DNA of 64,000 bases from Ralstonia soli (GCF_023955655.1 NZ_JAMXHT010000001.1:496001-560000), one strand, 5' to 3'; numbered from the stretch's first letter, positions 9,043 to 18,268 are shown. Made by a program: numbers and translations. Notes: generated from the letters alone by a model not told the origin.

Positions 9043-10224
9043 TCAGTACAGTTCGATGCCCACGGCGGTGGCTTCACCGCCGCCGATGCACAGGCTTGCC
9101 ACGCCGCGCTTGCCGCCGCGGTGTTGCAGCGCGCCCAGCAGCGTGGCGATCACGCGTGCACCCGAAGCACCGATGGGGTGGCCGAGCGCACACGCGCCGC
9201 CGTTCACGTTCACCTTCTCGTGCGGGATGTGCAGGTCGTGCATGGCCGCCATCGGCACCACGGCAAACGCTTCGTTGATCTCGAACAGGTCGACGTTGTT
9301 GCTGTTCCAGTCGAGCTTCTTGAACAGCTTGTCGATGGCCGTGACCGGTGCGGTGGTGAACCAGCCCGGCGCCTGCGCGTGCGTGGTGTGGCCGAGCATC
9401 ACTGCCAGCGGCGTGATGCCGAGCTGCTTCGCCGTGGACTCGCGCATCATCACCAGCGCGGCGGCGCCATCGTTGATCGACGAGGACGATGCGGCAGTCA
9501 CCGTGCCGTCCTTCTTGAACGCGGGCTTGAGCGAGGGGATCTTGTCGACCTTGATGCGGCGCGGGCCTTCATCGGTGTCGATGACGGTGTCGCCGGTCTT
9601 GCTCGATACGGTCACGGGCGTGATCTCCCAGCGGAACGCACCGGATTCGGTGGCCTCTTGCGCGCGGCGCACTGACGTCATCGCGAAGTGGTCTTGTGCC
9701 TCGCGCGTGAAGCCGTACTTCTCGGCGCAGTCTTCGCCGAATGTACCCATGGCGCGGCCCTTGTCATACGCGTCTTCCAGGCCGTCGAGCATCATGTGGT
9801 CGTAGATCATGCCGTGGCCGATGCGGTAGCCGCCGCGGCCTTTCGGGATCAGGTACGGGGCGTTGGTCATGCTTTCCATGCCGCCTGCCACAACCACATC
9901 CAGCGACCCTGCGAGCAGGGCGTCGTAGGCATTCATCGCGGCGCGCATGCCCGAGCCGCACATCTTGTTGACCGTGGTGCAGCCGACCGACAGTGGCAGG
10001 CCGGCACCCAATGCGGCCTGGCGGGCCGGTGCCTGGCCTTGGCCTGCGGGCAGCACGCAGCCCATGATGACTTCTTCAATCTGTTCCGGCTTCAGGCCAG
10101 CGCGTTCGACTGCCGCGCGGATGGCTGCGGCGCCGAGTTGGGGAGCGGTCAGGCTGGCAAGTTCGCCCTGGAAGGCGCCCATTGGCGTGCGGGCGGCGGA
10201 GGCGATGATGATGCGGTCGGACAT
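9043..10224 (-). CDS. Acetyl-CoA C-acetyltransferase (thiolase)
   Basis: Thiolase of 393 residues; it cleaves or forms acetoacetyl-CoA. In leucine breakdown it would convert acetoacetyl-CoA to two acetyl-CoA. The nucleophile cysteine lies in VNKMCGSGMRA (about 89), the His in NVNGGACALGHPIGASG, and the second Cys in SLCIGGGEATA near the C-terminus. CAGGAGACC precedes the start at 10224. An extended upstream frame comes from repeat element B and is not coding. Its expression may read through or be buffered by that repeat, which separates it from the carbonic anhydrase gene. Confidence 0.95.
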   Translation of the reverse strand: MSDRIIIASAARTPMGAFQGELASLTAPQLGAAAIRAAVERAGLKPEQIEEVIMGCVLPAGQGQAPARQAALGAGLPLSVGCTTVNKMCGSGMRAAMNAYDALLAGSLDVVVAGGMESMTNAPYLIPKGRGGYRIGHGMIYDHMMLDGLEDAYDKGRAMGTFGEDCAEKYGFTREAQDHFAMTSVRRAQEATESGAFRWEITPVTVSSKTGDTVIDTDEGPRRIKVDKIPSLKPAFKKDGTVTAASSSSINDGAAALVMMRESTAKQLGITPLAVMLGHTTHAQAPGWFTTAPVTAIDKLFKKLDWNSNNVDLFEINEAFAVVPMAAMHDLHIPHEKVNVNGGACALGHPIGASGARVIATLLGALQHRGGKRGVASLCIGGGEATAVGIELY

Positions 10225-10301
10225 TGCGGTCTCCTGGTGTGCTTCGACATGGTTCTGCACTTGTGGTGCAGGTTGATGTGTCTCTTGCTTTGGGGTTTGT
10301 G

Positions 10302-11113
10302 TTTTGTGGTGCATCCCCCGTTTCACCCCCTGCCGGGGGCACTCACTTTCTTTGTCTTGCCAAAGAAAGTCAGCAAAGAAAGGCGCGCCCAAGATGGCGA
10401 CACCCTCCTTGAATTTGTGTAACCGGGCGGAGACGGGGAAAACTCGCTGCGCTCAGACAGTTCCCCGTCTTTTTTCCGCCCGCTTACACAAATTCAAGGC
10501 GCCATCTAGGGCAGGGTACGGCCACACCATCTGTGGGCTGCCCCGTGGCGCTGTGTTTCTTGCTTCTATCGAAGCCCAAAGCGTCAACCTCGGGCCTCCA
10601 AGAGCCGGCGCTGACTCTCAAAGACTCAACATTGGGACTCAAGAGAGCCAGCGCCGAGTCTCAAAGCATCAGCGTCGGGCCTCCAAGAGCCGATGCTGAC
10701 TCTCAAAGAGCCGGTGCTGACACCTAAAGACCCAACACCGGGACTCAGGAGAGCCAGCGCCGAGTCTCGAAACGTCAGCGTCGGGCCTCCAAGCGCCGAT
10801 GCTGACTCTCAAAGCGCCGGCGCTGACTCCCAAAGCGCCGCCACCGGGATTCACAGAGCCGGTGCCGAGGGCTCCGCGACGGTGTGGCCGTACCTTGCCC
10901 TAGATGGCGCCTTGAATTTGTGTAAGCGGGCGGAAACAAGACGGGAAACTGTTTGAGCGAAGCGAGTTTTTCCCTTCCCCTCCCTGCGACATAAATTCAA
11001 GGAGTCTTTCGCCATCTCGGGCGCGCCTTTCTTTGCTGACTTTCTTTGGCAAGACAAAGAAAGTGAGTCAGCCCCGGCAGGGGATGAAACCAGGGATGGA
11101 CCACCAACAAAAA
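10302..11113. repeat. Composite palindromic repeat element B
   Basis: This fills the 10225-11136 gap between the thiolase and carbonic anhydrase genes. Outer arms (about 10302-10435 and 10980-11113) match the arms of element A and are inverted to each other. Inside them is a nearly perfect inverted repeat of 53 bases (10476-10528 and 10881-10933, one mismatch). It begins CCGCCCGCTTACACAAATTC and ends GGTACGGCCACACC. The core is a degenerate tandem array with a 21-base period. Open frames crossing it (for example 10533-10727 and 10693-10956) are repeat-driven, and I do not call them genes. Confidence 0.85.
10575..10868. repeat. Degenerate 21-bp tandem array with higher-order 85/106-bp repeat
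   Basis: About 14 imperfect units of roughly 21 bases, each close to GCCGGYGCTGACTC followed by TCAAAGA-like sequence. The marker GGGCCTCCAAG recurs with GCCTCC at 10594, 10679 and 10785, spacings of 85 and 106 bases. These equal four and five 21-base units plus one base. So a higher-order repeat differs by exactly one unit between copies, a sign of unequal crossing-over or replication slippage. There are no non-repeated spacers, so it is not a CRISPR. It lies exactly between the 53-base inner inverted repeats of element B. Confidence 0.8.
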
Positions 11114-11136
11114 CCCCCACCCCCTAACAACAAAAA

Positions 11137-11817
11137 TCAAAACCCAACCGGCGTCGGCACACTCCCTTCCTTGCCATAGTTCTTCCAAGCCTCCGCCAAC
11201 TGCGCATGCAGCTCCCCATTGGAGCTCGCCGCCATCCCCAGATTGCGCAACATCCCATCCTTCACGCCATAAATCCACCCGTGAACCGTCAGCGGCTGCC
11301 CGCGATCCCAGGCGTCCTGCACGATCGTCGTCAGGCACACGTTGTTCACCTGGTGGATCACATTCAGTTCACACAGCCGATCATGCTGATCCTGCTCGCG
11401 CACCACCGTGCCGAGATACGTCTCATGCTGTTCCGCCACATCCCGCACATGACGAATCCAGTTATCCGCCAGGCCGAAGCGCTGCTTGGTCAGTGCAGCC
11501 TTCACGCCAGAACACCCGTAGTGGCCCACCACGGTGATATGCCGGATCTTCAGCACCTCCACCGCAAACTGCAGCACCGACAGGCAGTTCAGATCCGAAT
11601 GCACCACCACGTTGGCGATGTTGCGATGGACGAACACCTCGCCCGGCGGGAGGCCGATGATCTGGTTGGCAGGCACGCGCGAGTCCGAGCAGCCGATCCA
11701 CAGGTACTCGGGGTTTTGCTGGTTGGCGAGCGCGGAGAAGAACGTCGGGTCTTCGGCGTTGACGCGCTCGACCCACTTCCGGTTGTTTTCAAAGAGCGCT
11801 TTGATGCGATTCGGCAT
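11137..11817 (-). CDS. can: Beta-class carbonic anhydrase
   Basis: Interconverts CO2 and bicarbonate in the cytoplasm. The 226-residue protein has the zinc ligands Cys43, Asp45 (GCSDSR), His99 and Cys102 (GHYGCSGV). The Asp-Arg pair around residues 45-47 is the one that gates type II beta enzymes. The length matches Can/CynT proteins. It begins 23 bases after aceK on the same strand. Bicarbonate supply could serve the biotin carboxylases further along the strand, but that link is inference. Confidence 0.96.
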   Translation of the reverse strand: MPNRIKALFENNRKWVERVNAEDPTFFSALANQQNPEYLWIGCSDSRVPANQIIGLPPGEVFVHRNIANVVVHSDLNCLSVLQFAVEVLKIRHITVVGHYGCSGVKAALTKQRFGLADNWIRHVRDVAEQHETYLGTVVREQDQHDRLCELNVIHQVNNVCLTTIVQDAWDRGQPLTVHGWIYGVKDGMLRNLGMAASSNGELHAQLAEAWKNYGKEGSVPTPVGF

Positions 11818-11840
11818 GGTTTCCCGACGTGTTGAGAGAG

Positions 11841-13679
11841 TTAGGCGGCGGCGCGTTGCAGCGTTGTTGTTGCTTGTTCGGCTGCAACCTCTTGTGCGCC
11901 GGCGCCGTATCGGTTGACGAAGCGTTCGCTTGCGTCATACGCGTAGAAATCGTGCGTTTGTCCGGAGAGCAGGCGTTCCTTGTAGGACTGCCACATGGCC
12001 GGGTCGAAAAAATCTGCGTGGTGCTTGAGGAAGGCCGCCCGCACGCGCGGGTCGCCCAGCAGGAACGTGCCGTACGTCTCCGGAAAGATGTCGTGCGGGC
12101 CGACGCTGTACCAGACCTCGCCCGACATTTCCTCTTCTTCGTTGCGCGGCTGCGGCACTTTGCGCACGTTGCAGTCGGTGAGGTATTCGATCTCGTCGTA
12201 GTCATAGAAGACCACGCGGCCGTGGCGCGTCACCCCAAAGTTCTTGTACAGCATGTCGCCGGGGAAGATGTTCGCGGCGATCAGTTCCTTGATGGCGTTG
12301 CCGTATTCGACGATGCCGTGTTCGACCTGCGCATCGGTGCCTTCCTGCAGCCAGATGTTCAGCGGTGTCATGCGGCGCTCGATGTAGACGTGGCGGATGA
12401 CGATTTCTTCTCCGCCGTCTTCGCCGCGCTGGTATTCGACCATCGACGGTGCGTGCTTCTCCAGCTCCTTGATGAGTTCTTCATCAAAGCGCGAGAGCGG
12501 GAAGGCCACGTCGGAATACTCCAGCGTATCGGCCATGCGGCCCACGCGGTCGTGCCGCTTGACGAGCTGGTACTTGCTCTTGATCAGCTCGCGCGTGGTT
12601 TCCTTGGGCGGCGGAAAGTAATCCTTGATGACCTTGAAGACGTACGGGTACGACGGCAGCGTGAACACCAGCATCACCAGGCCCTTGATCCCGGGCGCGA
12701 TGATGAACTTGTCCGACGAGTGCTGCAGGTGGTGGAGGAAATCCCGGTAGAACAGGTTCTTGCCCTGCTTCTGCAGGCCGAGCGAGGTGTAGATCTCGGC
12801 GCGCGGCTTGCGCGGCATCAGGTCACGCAGGAAGGTCACGTACGCGGACGGAATCTCCATGTCCACCATGAAGTATGAGTGCGTGAACGAGAACAGGATC
12901 ATCAACTGCTCGGGGCGCAGCAGCACGGTGTCCAGGCGCAGGGAGCCGTCGGCGTTGCGCATGATGGGCACGGCCAGCGGGTACGTCCTGTCGCCGTTGA
13001 TCACGCGCCCGATGATGTACGCCGCCGTATTGCGGAAGAACAGCGACGACAGCACGTGGATCTGGAAATTCGGCGCAATGCGATAGTCGCCGAAGTGCTC
13101 GCCCACCGCGCGCACGAGGTAGCCGATATCGCGCCGCAGGTCTTCAAACGGGGCTTCGAGCTGGAAGTTGTGCACGATGCGTTCGAAGCAATCGCCCAGG
13201 CCGTCGCGTGAGCCGGGGTAGTAGGCGCGGTAGGTCGGCTTGGTGGGCGACTCCTCGTTCTCGATGTATTCCGTCGAGATGGCCGGCCGCACGAAGATGA
13301 AATCGTTGCTGAAATACGAGCGGTGCAGGATGCGCGTGCACACCGAGTTGAAGAAGGTCTCGGCCAGCTCCGGCTGATGATGGTTGGTCAAGAGGCCGAT
13401 GTAGTGCAGCTTGATCTGGCGCCAGATTTCGTCGTCGATGTTCTCGGCGTCGTATTCGTCTTCCAGGATGACCGAGGCTTCGCGCACGCGCTCGTCGTAG
13501 TAGGCGATCCGGTCGCGCTGCAACTGCTGCATGCCGGCCCAGTCTCCACGCTCGAAGGCCGCCTTGGCCAGCACGCAGACCTCGCGGAACAAGCGGTAGT
13601 GCTTGTCGAAACCGTCGAGCATCGTGCGGGCGACGTCAAAGGCGATCTGCGAGGAGAGGAGCTTGGGGAAGTGGGACAT
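11841..13679 (-). CDS. aceK: Isocitrate dehydrogenase kinase/phosphatase
   Basis: Bifunctional enzyme of 612 residues that phosphorylates and inactivates isocitrate dehydrogenase, diverting isocitrate to the glyoxylate shunt, and also removes the phosphate. The N-terminal regulatory region and the C-terminal kinase-like domain are full length. The ATP-binding loop region ([20 protein letters not shown] ... FKVIKDYF) and the catalytic segment with [19 protein letters not shown] are visible. The last 30 residues are Ala/Gln-rich. Its location beside leucine and acetyl-CoA-generating genes fits growth on ketogenic substrates that need the glyoxylate shunt. Confidence 0.97.
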   Translation of the reverse strand: MSHFPKLLSSQIAFDVARTMLDGFDKHYRLFREVCVLAKAAFERGDWAGMQQLQRDRIAYYDERVREASVILEDEYDAENIDDEIWRQIKLHYIGLLTNHHQPELAETFFNSVCTRILHRSYFSNDFIFVRPAISTEYIENEESPTKPTYRAYYPGSRDGLGDCFERIVHNFQLEAPFEDLRRDIGYLVRAVGEHFGDYRIAPNFQIHVLSSLFFRNTAAYIIGRVINGDRTYPLAVPIMRNADGSLRLDTVLLRPEQLMILFSFTHSYFMVDMEIPSAYVTFLRDLMPRKPRAEIYTSLGLQKQGKNLFYRDFLHHLQHSSDKFIIAPGIKGLVMLVFTLPSYPYVFKVIKDYFPPPKETTRELIKSKYQLVKRHDRVGRMADTLEYSDVAFPLSRFDEELIKELEKHAPSMVEYQRGEDGGEEIVIRHVYIERRMTPLNIWLQEGTDAQVEHGIVEYGNAIKELIAANIFPGDMLYKNFGVTRHGRVVFYDYDEIEYLTDCNVRKVPQPRNEEEEMSGEVWYSVGPHDIFPETYGTFLLGDPRVRAAFLKHHADFFDPAMWQSYKERLLSGQTHDFYAYDASERFVNRYGAGAQEVAAEQATTTLQRAAA

Positions 13680-13836
13680 GGCGTATGCGCGGGGGAGGGC
13701 GGGAAAGCGACAAGACCAGCAAACCAGGAAGACCTCGATTGTATGGCCTTGGCTGCCGTGTTCGCGTCCTGAAACCGTTCCGCCTCCTTATCCGTTTGGC
13801 TGAGGGCGCCGCGCCGCCAGCCTTGCCATCCGCGCC

Positions 13837-15018
13837 TTACATCGTTTCTGCGTACAGCTCCCGCCCGATCAGCATGCGGCGGATTTCCGACGTGCCGGCG
13901 CCGATCTCGTACAGCTTGGCGTCGCGCCACAGGCGGCCGACCGGGAATTCGTTGATGTAGCCGTTGCCGCCCAGGATCTGGATCGCTTCGCCGGCCATCC
14001 AGGTGGCTTTTTCGGCGGTGTAGAGGATCACGCCGGCGCAGTCCTTACGCACCTGGCGCACGTGGTCGCGACCCAGCGAATCGAGGTTCTTGCCAACGGT
14101 GTACAGGTACGCGCGGCAAGCCTGCAGCGTGGTGTACATGTCGGCCATCTTGCCCTGGATGAGCTGGAATTCGCCAATGCTCTGGCCGAACTGCTTGCGG
14201 TCGTGGATGTACGGCGTGACCACGTCCATGCACGCCTGCATGATGCCGATCGGGCCGCCGGAGAGCACGGCGCGCTCGTAGTCCAGCCCGCTCATCAGCA
14301 CCTTGGTGCCGCCGTTTTCCTGGCCGAGGATGTTTTCCACCGGCACTTCCACGTTGTCGAACACCAGCTCGCCGGTGTGCGAGCCGCGCATGCCGAGCTT
14401 GTCCAGCTTCTGCGCCACCGAAAAGCCCCTCATGCCCTTCTCGACGAGGAACGCCGTCATGCCGCGCGCGCCCAGCTCGGGCTCGGTCTTGGCGTAGACG
14501 ACCAGCACGTCGCAGTCGGGGCCGTTGGTGATCCACATCTTGGTGCCGTTGAGCACGTAGCGGTCGCCTTTCAGCTCCGCGCGCAGCTTCATGCTGACGA
14601 CGTCCGACCCGGCATTCGGCTCGCTCATCGCCAGCGCCCCGACCCATTCGCCAGACACCAGCTTGGGCAAGTACTTGGCCTTCTGGGCCGGCGTGCCGTT
14701 GCGGTGGATCTGGTTCACGCACAGGTTCGAGTGCGCGCCATACGACAGGCCGACCGACGCCGACGCACGGCTGATCTCTTCCATGGCGATCATGTGCGCC
14801 AGGTAGCCCATGTTGGCGCCGCCGTACTCCTCGGCCACCGTGATGCCGAGCACACCCAGCTCGCCCATCTTGCGCCACGCGTCCATCGGAAACTGGTCGG
14901 TGCGGTCGATTTCACCCGCACGCGGTGCCAGCTCGCCCTGCGCCCAGTCGCGCACGGCCGAACGCAGCATCTCGATGTCTTCACCCAAATCGAATTTCAG
15001 GCCGGGCAGGTCAATCAT
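13837..15018 (-). CDS. liuA: Isovaleryl-CoA dehydrogenase
   Basis: FAD acyl-CoA dehydrogenase of 393 residues, first committed step from isovaleryl-CoA to 3-methylcrotonyl-CoA. The segment [14 protein letters not shown] carries the glutamate on helix G that is the base in isovaleryl-CoA dehydrogenases. The usual C-terminal glutamate position is [10 protein letters not shown], as in this subgroup. The start MIDLPGLKF has GGAGACCACC upstream. A perfect LiuR-like palindrome lies 125 bases before the start, and liuR is the next gene upstream on the same strand. Both support control by LiuR. Confidence 0.95.
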   Translation of the reverse strand: MIDLPGLKFDLGEDIEMLRSAVRDWAQGELAPRAGEIDRTDQFPMDAWRKMGELGVLGITVAEEYGGANMGYLAHMIAMEEISRASASVGLSYGAHSNLCVNQIHRNGTPAQKAKYLPKLVSGEWVGALAMSEPNAGSDVVSMKLRAELKGDRYVLNGTKMWITNGPDCDVLVVYAKTEPELGARGMTAFLVEKGMRGFSVAQKLDKLGMRGSHTGELVFDNVEVPVENILGQENGGTKVLMSGLDYERAVLSGGPIGIMQACMDVVTPYIHDRKQFGQSIGEFQLIQGKMADMYTTLQACRAYLYTVGKNLDSLGRDHVRQVRKDCAGVILYTAEKATWMAGEAIQILGGNGYINEFPVGRLWRDAKLYEIGAGTSEIRRMLIGRELYAETM

Positions 15019-15142
15019 GGTGGTCTCCTTGGGCGCGACCTTGCGAAAGGGGCCGCTGGTGTCTCTGGGTGAGGCCTGGCACCGTGAGGTGCGCGCCGCT
15101 TGTGGCAGACGCACCGGTGCCGGCAGGGTGTCGCGTATTGTA

Positions 15143-15164
15143 TTGACGTTTACGTAAACGTCAA
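15143..15164. promoter_or_regulatory. Probable LiuR operator upstream of isovaleryl-CoA dehydrogenase
   Basis: Perfect 22-base palindrome with half-site TTGACGTTTAC. It lies between liuR and liuA, in the liuA promoter region on the minus strand. The outer TTGACG could serve as the -35 hexamer, with TACAAT 16 bases further on as -10. The operator would then lie between the promoter elements, as is usual for MerR-family regulators. A near-copy is found at 15785-15806. Confidence 0.82.
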
Positions 15165-15192
15165 TATGCGTCAACACCGTAAGGTTGCGGAA

Positions 15193-15690
15193 TCACGCGG
15201 CCTTGCGTCGCTTGGGCGGCTTGGCGGCGCTCGCATGGGCATGGTCGAGCAGGCGGCGGCACTGGCGTTCGTGCTGGTCGATCTCCGCCAACTGGGCGTT
15301 CAGGTCATCCAGCTGCTGCGTGAGCACGGCGCGATGCTGCGCCAGCGAGGCCAGGAAGCGCTCCAGCTGCGGCACCGTATCGCGCGGCGATTCGTACAGG
15401 TCCAGGATCTCCTTGATCTCGCCCAGCGACAGGCCAAGCCGCTTGCCGCGCAGCGTCAGCTTCAGACGCGTGCGTTCGCGCGCGGAATACACGCGGCGGC
15501 GCCCGCCCGGGCCTTGGCGATCCGGCGCCAGCAGGCCCTGGTCTTCGTAGAAGCGGATGGCGCGCGGGGTGATGTCGAATTCGCGTGCGAGGTCCGTGAT
15601 GGTGAAGCTGGCGTCGGCAAGCTCGCCGGCATCGCCGGATTCAAGATCGGCGGCAAGCTCGGCTGCGGCAGACGGAGTGGATGCGGACAT
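15193..15690 (-). CDS. liuR: MerR family transcriptional regulator of leucine/isovalerate degradation
   Basis: Protein of 165 residues. The N-terminal winged HTH begins about residue 29 (FTITDLAREFDITPRAIRFY, a MerR hallmark), followed by the wing GGRRRVYSARE. A long coiled coil occupies about 105-145, and a basic tail (KPPKRRKAA) closes it. It has no metal-binding cysteine cluster, so metal sensing is unlikely. LiuR proteins control branched-chain acyl-CoA catabolism. It lies directly upstream of isovaleryl-CoA dehydrogenase, with 22-base palindromes on both sides of it. Confidence 0.92.
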   Translation of the reverse strand: MSASTPSAAAELAADLESGDAGELADASFTITDLAREFDITPRAIRFYEDQGLLAPDRQGPGGRRRVYSARERTRLKLTLRGKRLGLSLGEIKEILDLYESPRDTVPQLERFLASLAQHRAVLTQQLDDLNAQLAEIDQHERQCRRLLDHAHASAAKPPKRRKAA

Positions 15691-15784
15691 ACGGCGCGTA
15701 AGGTGGGATAGAGCGGTGTGATGGAGGGTGCACGCCGGGCAGCGGCATTAAGTTTTCGCTTAAGATGGGAGACCCGACGTCGAA

Positions 15785-15806
15785 TTGACGTTAACGTTAG
15801 CGTCAA
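15785..15806. promoter_or_regulatory. Probable second LiuR operator between liuR and the metallo-beta-lactamase-fold gene
   Basis: Near-perfect 22-base palindrome beginning TTGACGTTAAC and ending GTTAGCGTCAA, with one mismatched pair. It shares outer TTGACG/CGTCAA hexamers and length with the site at 15143-15164. It sits in the divergent intergenic region, so it could serve both liuR autoregulation and the rightward gene at 15865. It lies inside the longer open frame that begins at 15718, which argues that this gene really starts at 15865. Confidence 0.75.
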
Positions 15807-15864
15807 AGGCGCGAGACCGCAATCCACGAAGACCGCCTCTCCAAGGCGGCTTGAGACTACTCCC

Positions 15865-16944
15865 ATGAACGCACTCGAACTCCAACTCGACTATCCGTTT
15901 GGCGACACGCTGCCTGAAGGCGGCACGCGCTTTGAGGTTGCCCCCGACATCTACTGGCTGCGCATGCCGCTGCCGTTCGCGCTGGACCACATCAACCTCT
16001 GGCTGCTGCGCGATCACCAGGACGGGCAGGACGGTTGGACCATCATCGACTGCGGCATCAACCACGAAGCCATTCGCGGGCATTGGGAAACGATTTTCGC
16101 GAACCACCTCGACGGCCTGCCGGTGCTGCGCGTGCTGGTCACGCACTGCCATCCGGACCATGTCGGCCTGTCGAGCTGGCTGTGCGAGGGCGGCGACGCC
16201 AAGCGCTGGAACGTGCGCCTGTGGATGAGCCTGGGCGACTACGCCTTTGCTCGCATGCTGGTGGGCGGCACCGGCGCCTCGAACGCCGGCGGCGAATTCG
16301 CCGCGCGCCATTTCGAGCGCCACGGCCTGGTGGACGCCGACTCCATCGACCGCATCCGCAACCGCAAGGACTACTACAGCACGCTGGTACCGAGCGTACC
16401 AGGCCAGTACCGCCGCCTGATGGACGGCGACGTCGTCCACATCGGCCAGCACAACTGGCGCGTCATCACCGGCTTCGGGCACGCGCCCGAGCACGTCGCG
16501 CTCTACAGCGAAGACGCCAACGTGCTGATCTCCGGCGACATGGTCCTGCCGCGCATCTCCACCAACGTGAGCGTGTTCGACCTGGAGCCCGAGGCCGATC
16601 CACTCACGCTGTATCTCGATTCGCTCGGCAAGTACGAATCGCTGCCCGAAGACGTGCTGATCCTGCCGTCGCACGGCAGGCCGTTCCGTGGCCTGCATAC
16701 GCGCATCCGGCAGCTGCGTGACCATCATGCCGATCGCCTGGCCGAAACGCGGGCCGCGTGCAAGACGGCCCCGCAGTCCGCTCGCGACATCGTCAACGTC
16801 ATCTTCAAGCGCCAGTTCGACGTGCACCAGATGACGTTTGCCATGGGCGAGGCGCTTGCCCACCTCCATGCGCTGTGGCACCGTGGTGAACTGGTGCGCG
16901 AAACCGGTACCGACGGTATCGTCCGCTTTCGCGCCGCCGCATAA
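15865..16944 (+). CDS. Metallo-beta-lactamase fold hydrolase (probable LiuR target)
   Basis: Protein of 359 residues. The zinc-binding HxHxDH motif reads HCHPDH at 94-99. Further ligands are likely in FGHAPEHV (His) and SGDMVLP (Asp). A C-terminal helical domain (about 250-359) resembles the winged-helix tail of LACTB2/glyoxalase II-like members. Such enzymes hydrolyse thioesters, lactones or phosphodiesters. Divergence from liuR with a LiuR-like site between them suggests a role in acyl-CoA or thioester turnover in the leucine pathway; this is inference. The start MNALELQLDY is preferred because the upstream frame covers the operator. The ribosome site is weak. Confidence 0.85.
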   Translation: MNALELQLDYPFGDTLPEGGTRFEVAPDIYWLRMPLPFALDHINLWLLRDHQDGQDGWTIIDCGINHEAIRGHWETIFANHLDGLPVLRVLVTHCHPDHVGLSSWLCEGGDAKRWNVRLWMSLGDYAFARMLVGGTGASNAGGEFAARHFERHGLVDADSIDRIRNRKDYYSTLVPSVPGQYRRLMDGDVVHIGQHNWRVITGFGHAPEHVALYSEDANVLISGDMVLPRISTNVSVFDLEPEADPLTLYLDSLGKYESLPEDVLILPSHGRPFRGLHTRIRQLRDHHADRLAETRAACKTAPQSARDIVNVIFKRQFDVHQMTFAMGEALAHLHALWHRGELVRETGTDGIVRFRAAA

Positions 16945-16967
16945 CCTCGCTCTTCACGGACTCCGCC

Positions 16968-17354
16968 ATGGCTGACCAGCACGACGTTCTCGACGACAGC
17001 GCCGTCGCGTTGCCGTTTCCCGCCAACACCCCACCGGCGCCGTATTACGCCGTGATCTTCTCCTCCACCCGCACCGAAGGCGACAACGGCTACGGCGCCA
17101 TGGCCGATCGCATGGTGGAATTGGCGCGCGACATGCCGGGCTTTCTCGGTATCGAATCCGTGCGCGATGAGCTGGCGGGCGCGCAGGGGCGGCCGGGCAT
17201 TACCGTGTCGTACTGGTCGTCGTTGGAGTCCATTCGCGAGTGGAAGAACCAGAGCGACCACATGGCCGCGCAGAAGCTTGGGCGCGAACAGTGGTATGCG
17301 TCGTATCACCTGCGCATTGCCAAGGTGGAGTATGACTACGGCTTCGTGCGATAG
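16968..17354 (+). CDS. Antibiotic biosynthesis monooxygenase (ABM)-domain protein
   Basis: Small protein of 128 residues with a dimeric ferredoxin-like ABM domain (YYAVIFSSTR ... MPGFLGIESVRD ... YWSSLESIREWKNQSDHMAAQ). The first 25 residues are extra. Family members range from quinol monooxygenases to heme-degrading enzymes. The conserved EWK...H segment is seen, but substrate cannot be inferred. It follows the metallo-beta-lactamase-fold gene by 23 bases and is closed by a strong hairpin at 17375, so the two form one unit. Confidence 0.85.
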   Translation: MADQHDVLDDSAVALPFPANTPPAPYYAVIFSSTRTEGDNGYGAMADRMVELARDMPGFLGIESVRDELAGAQGRPGITVSYWSSLESIREWKNQSDHMAAQKLGREQWYASYHLRIAKVEYDYGFVR

Positions 17355-17374
17355 CGCACCATCCACTCCAGCAA

Positions 17375-17398
17375 AAAACCCGCCGATCGGCGGGTTTT
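17375..17398. terminator. Bidirectional rho-independent terminator
   Basis: A perfect 24-base palindrome with half-site AAAACCCGCCGA forms a GC stem with A-rich and T-rich sides. It lies between the convergent ABM gene (ends 17354) and the metal-receptor gene (ends 17423), so it can stop both. Confidence 0.9.
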
Positions 17399-17422
17399 GT
17401 TTTGGGCGGCGACTTGATCGAC

Positions 17423-18268
17423 CTAGCGCAGTGTCTTGGCAAACTGGCCAAGGTAGCGCACACCCTCGATCGCGCGGCTGCCGTACCACGACACCATCTC
17501 GCCATCCACGAGGTAGACCGGCTTGCCGATCTGCTTCTCCAGCGCGTCGACGTGCTCTTCGGTAAAACTGTAGGGCTCGGTGGAAAGCAGCACGCAGTCG
17601 ATGCTGCGCACCACTTCATCGCTCCAGCGGAACGTGGGGTAGCGCGTGTCCGGGCGGTTGGGGCGGGCGCAATCGCCGCTCTTTTCGGTACCGCATTGCA
17701 CGGGCGCCGGGTCCTCCGGCCACGTGTGGCAATTGACGAGCTTGAGCATGCGCGAGATGTACGTGTCGCGCGATACCGTCATCCACGGGTCTTGCCAGAT
17801 GGCGTACAGCACGCGGTGTGGCAGGAAGTGGCGGCCGCGCAGGTCGTCCAGTTCCTGCGTGAGTGCATCCGACAGCGTTTGCGCCTGCGTCTCGCGACGG
17901 AAAATGCCGCCCAGCAGCTGGTACAGCGTGAGGTTGTCTTCAGGCGCGCACGGATGCGTGACGATGATGTTGGGGATGAACTCGCGCAGCTTGTCGACGG
18001 TGGCGCGCGTGTTCTCGTCGATGTTGACGATGACGTGCGTGGGCGCCAGCTCGCGCAGCTTGTCGAGCTTGACGGTCTTGGTGCCGCCCACCTTGGGCAC
18101 GTTGCGCACCGCTTCGCGCGGGTGAATGCAGAAGCCGGTGCGAGCGACGAGCTGATCGCCGAGGTCGAGCGAGAACAGCAGGTCGGTAATGGAAGGCACC
18201 AGGCTGGCGATGCGCGGCGGGGCGTCTACCGCGGCGTGCGCCTGGCCGAGCGCGTCGGTGTAAGTCAT
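17423..18268 (-). CDS. Helical-backbone metal receptor (BtuF/FhuD-like) without signal peptide
   Basis: Protein of 281 residues of the class III periplasmic-binding fold (RIASLVPSITDLLFSLDLGDQLVARTGFC ... VPKVGGTKTVKLDKLRELAPTHV). Relatives bind vitamin B12, heme or iron chelates for ABC import. This one has no signal sequence or lipobox, so it is predicted cytoplasmic and no transporter gene is adjacent. Cys residues at GFCIHP, NCHTW and QCGTEKSGDC may bind metal. The ATG at 18268 overlaps the upstream SDR stop (TGATG), so translation is probably coupled. Its function is unknown. Confidence 0.8.
   Translation of the reverse strand: MTYTDALGQAHAAVDAPPRIASLVPSITDLLFSLDLGDQLVARTGFCIHPREAVRNVPKVGGTKTVKLDKLRELAPTHVIVNIDENTRATVDKLREFIPNIIVTHPCAPEDNLTLYQLLGGIFRRETQAQTLSDALTQELDDLRGRHFLPHRVLYAIWQDPWMTVSRDTYISRMLKLVNCHTWPEDPAPVQCGTEKSGDCARPNRPDTRYPTFRWSDEVVRSIDCVLLSTEPYSFTEEHVDALEKQIGKPVYLVDGEMVSWYGSRAIEGVRYLGQFAKTLR

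Noticed and set aside
10575-10868. CRISPR-like array
   Set aside because: Units are contiguous 21-bp degenerate repeats with no spacers and no cas genes nearby.
10533-10956. Small open frames within repeat element B and its tandem array
   Set aside because: Frames exist on both strands because 21 is a multiple of three; no ribosome sites or conserved protein features.
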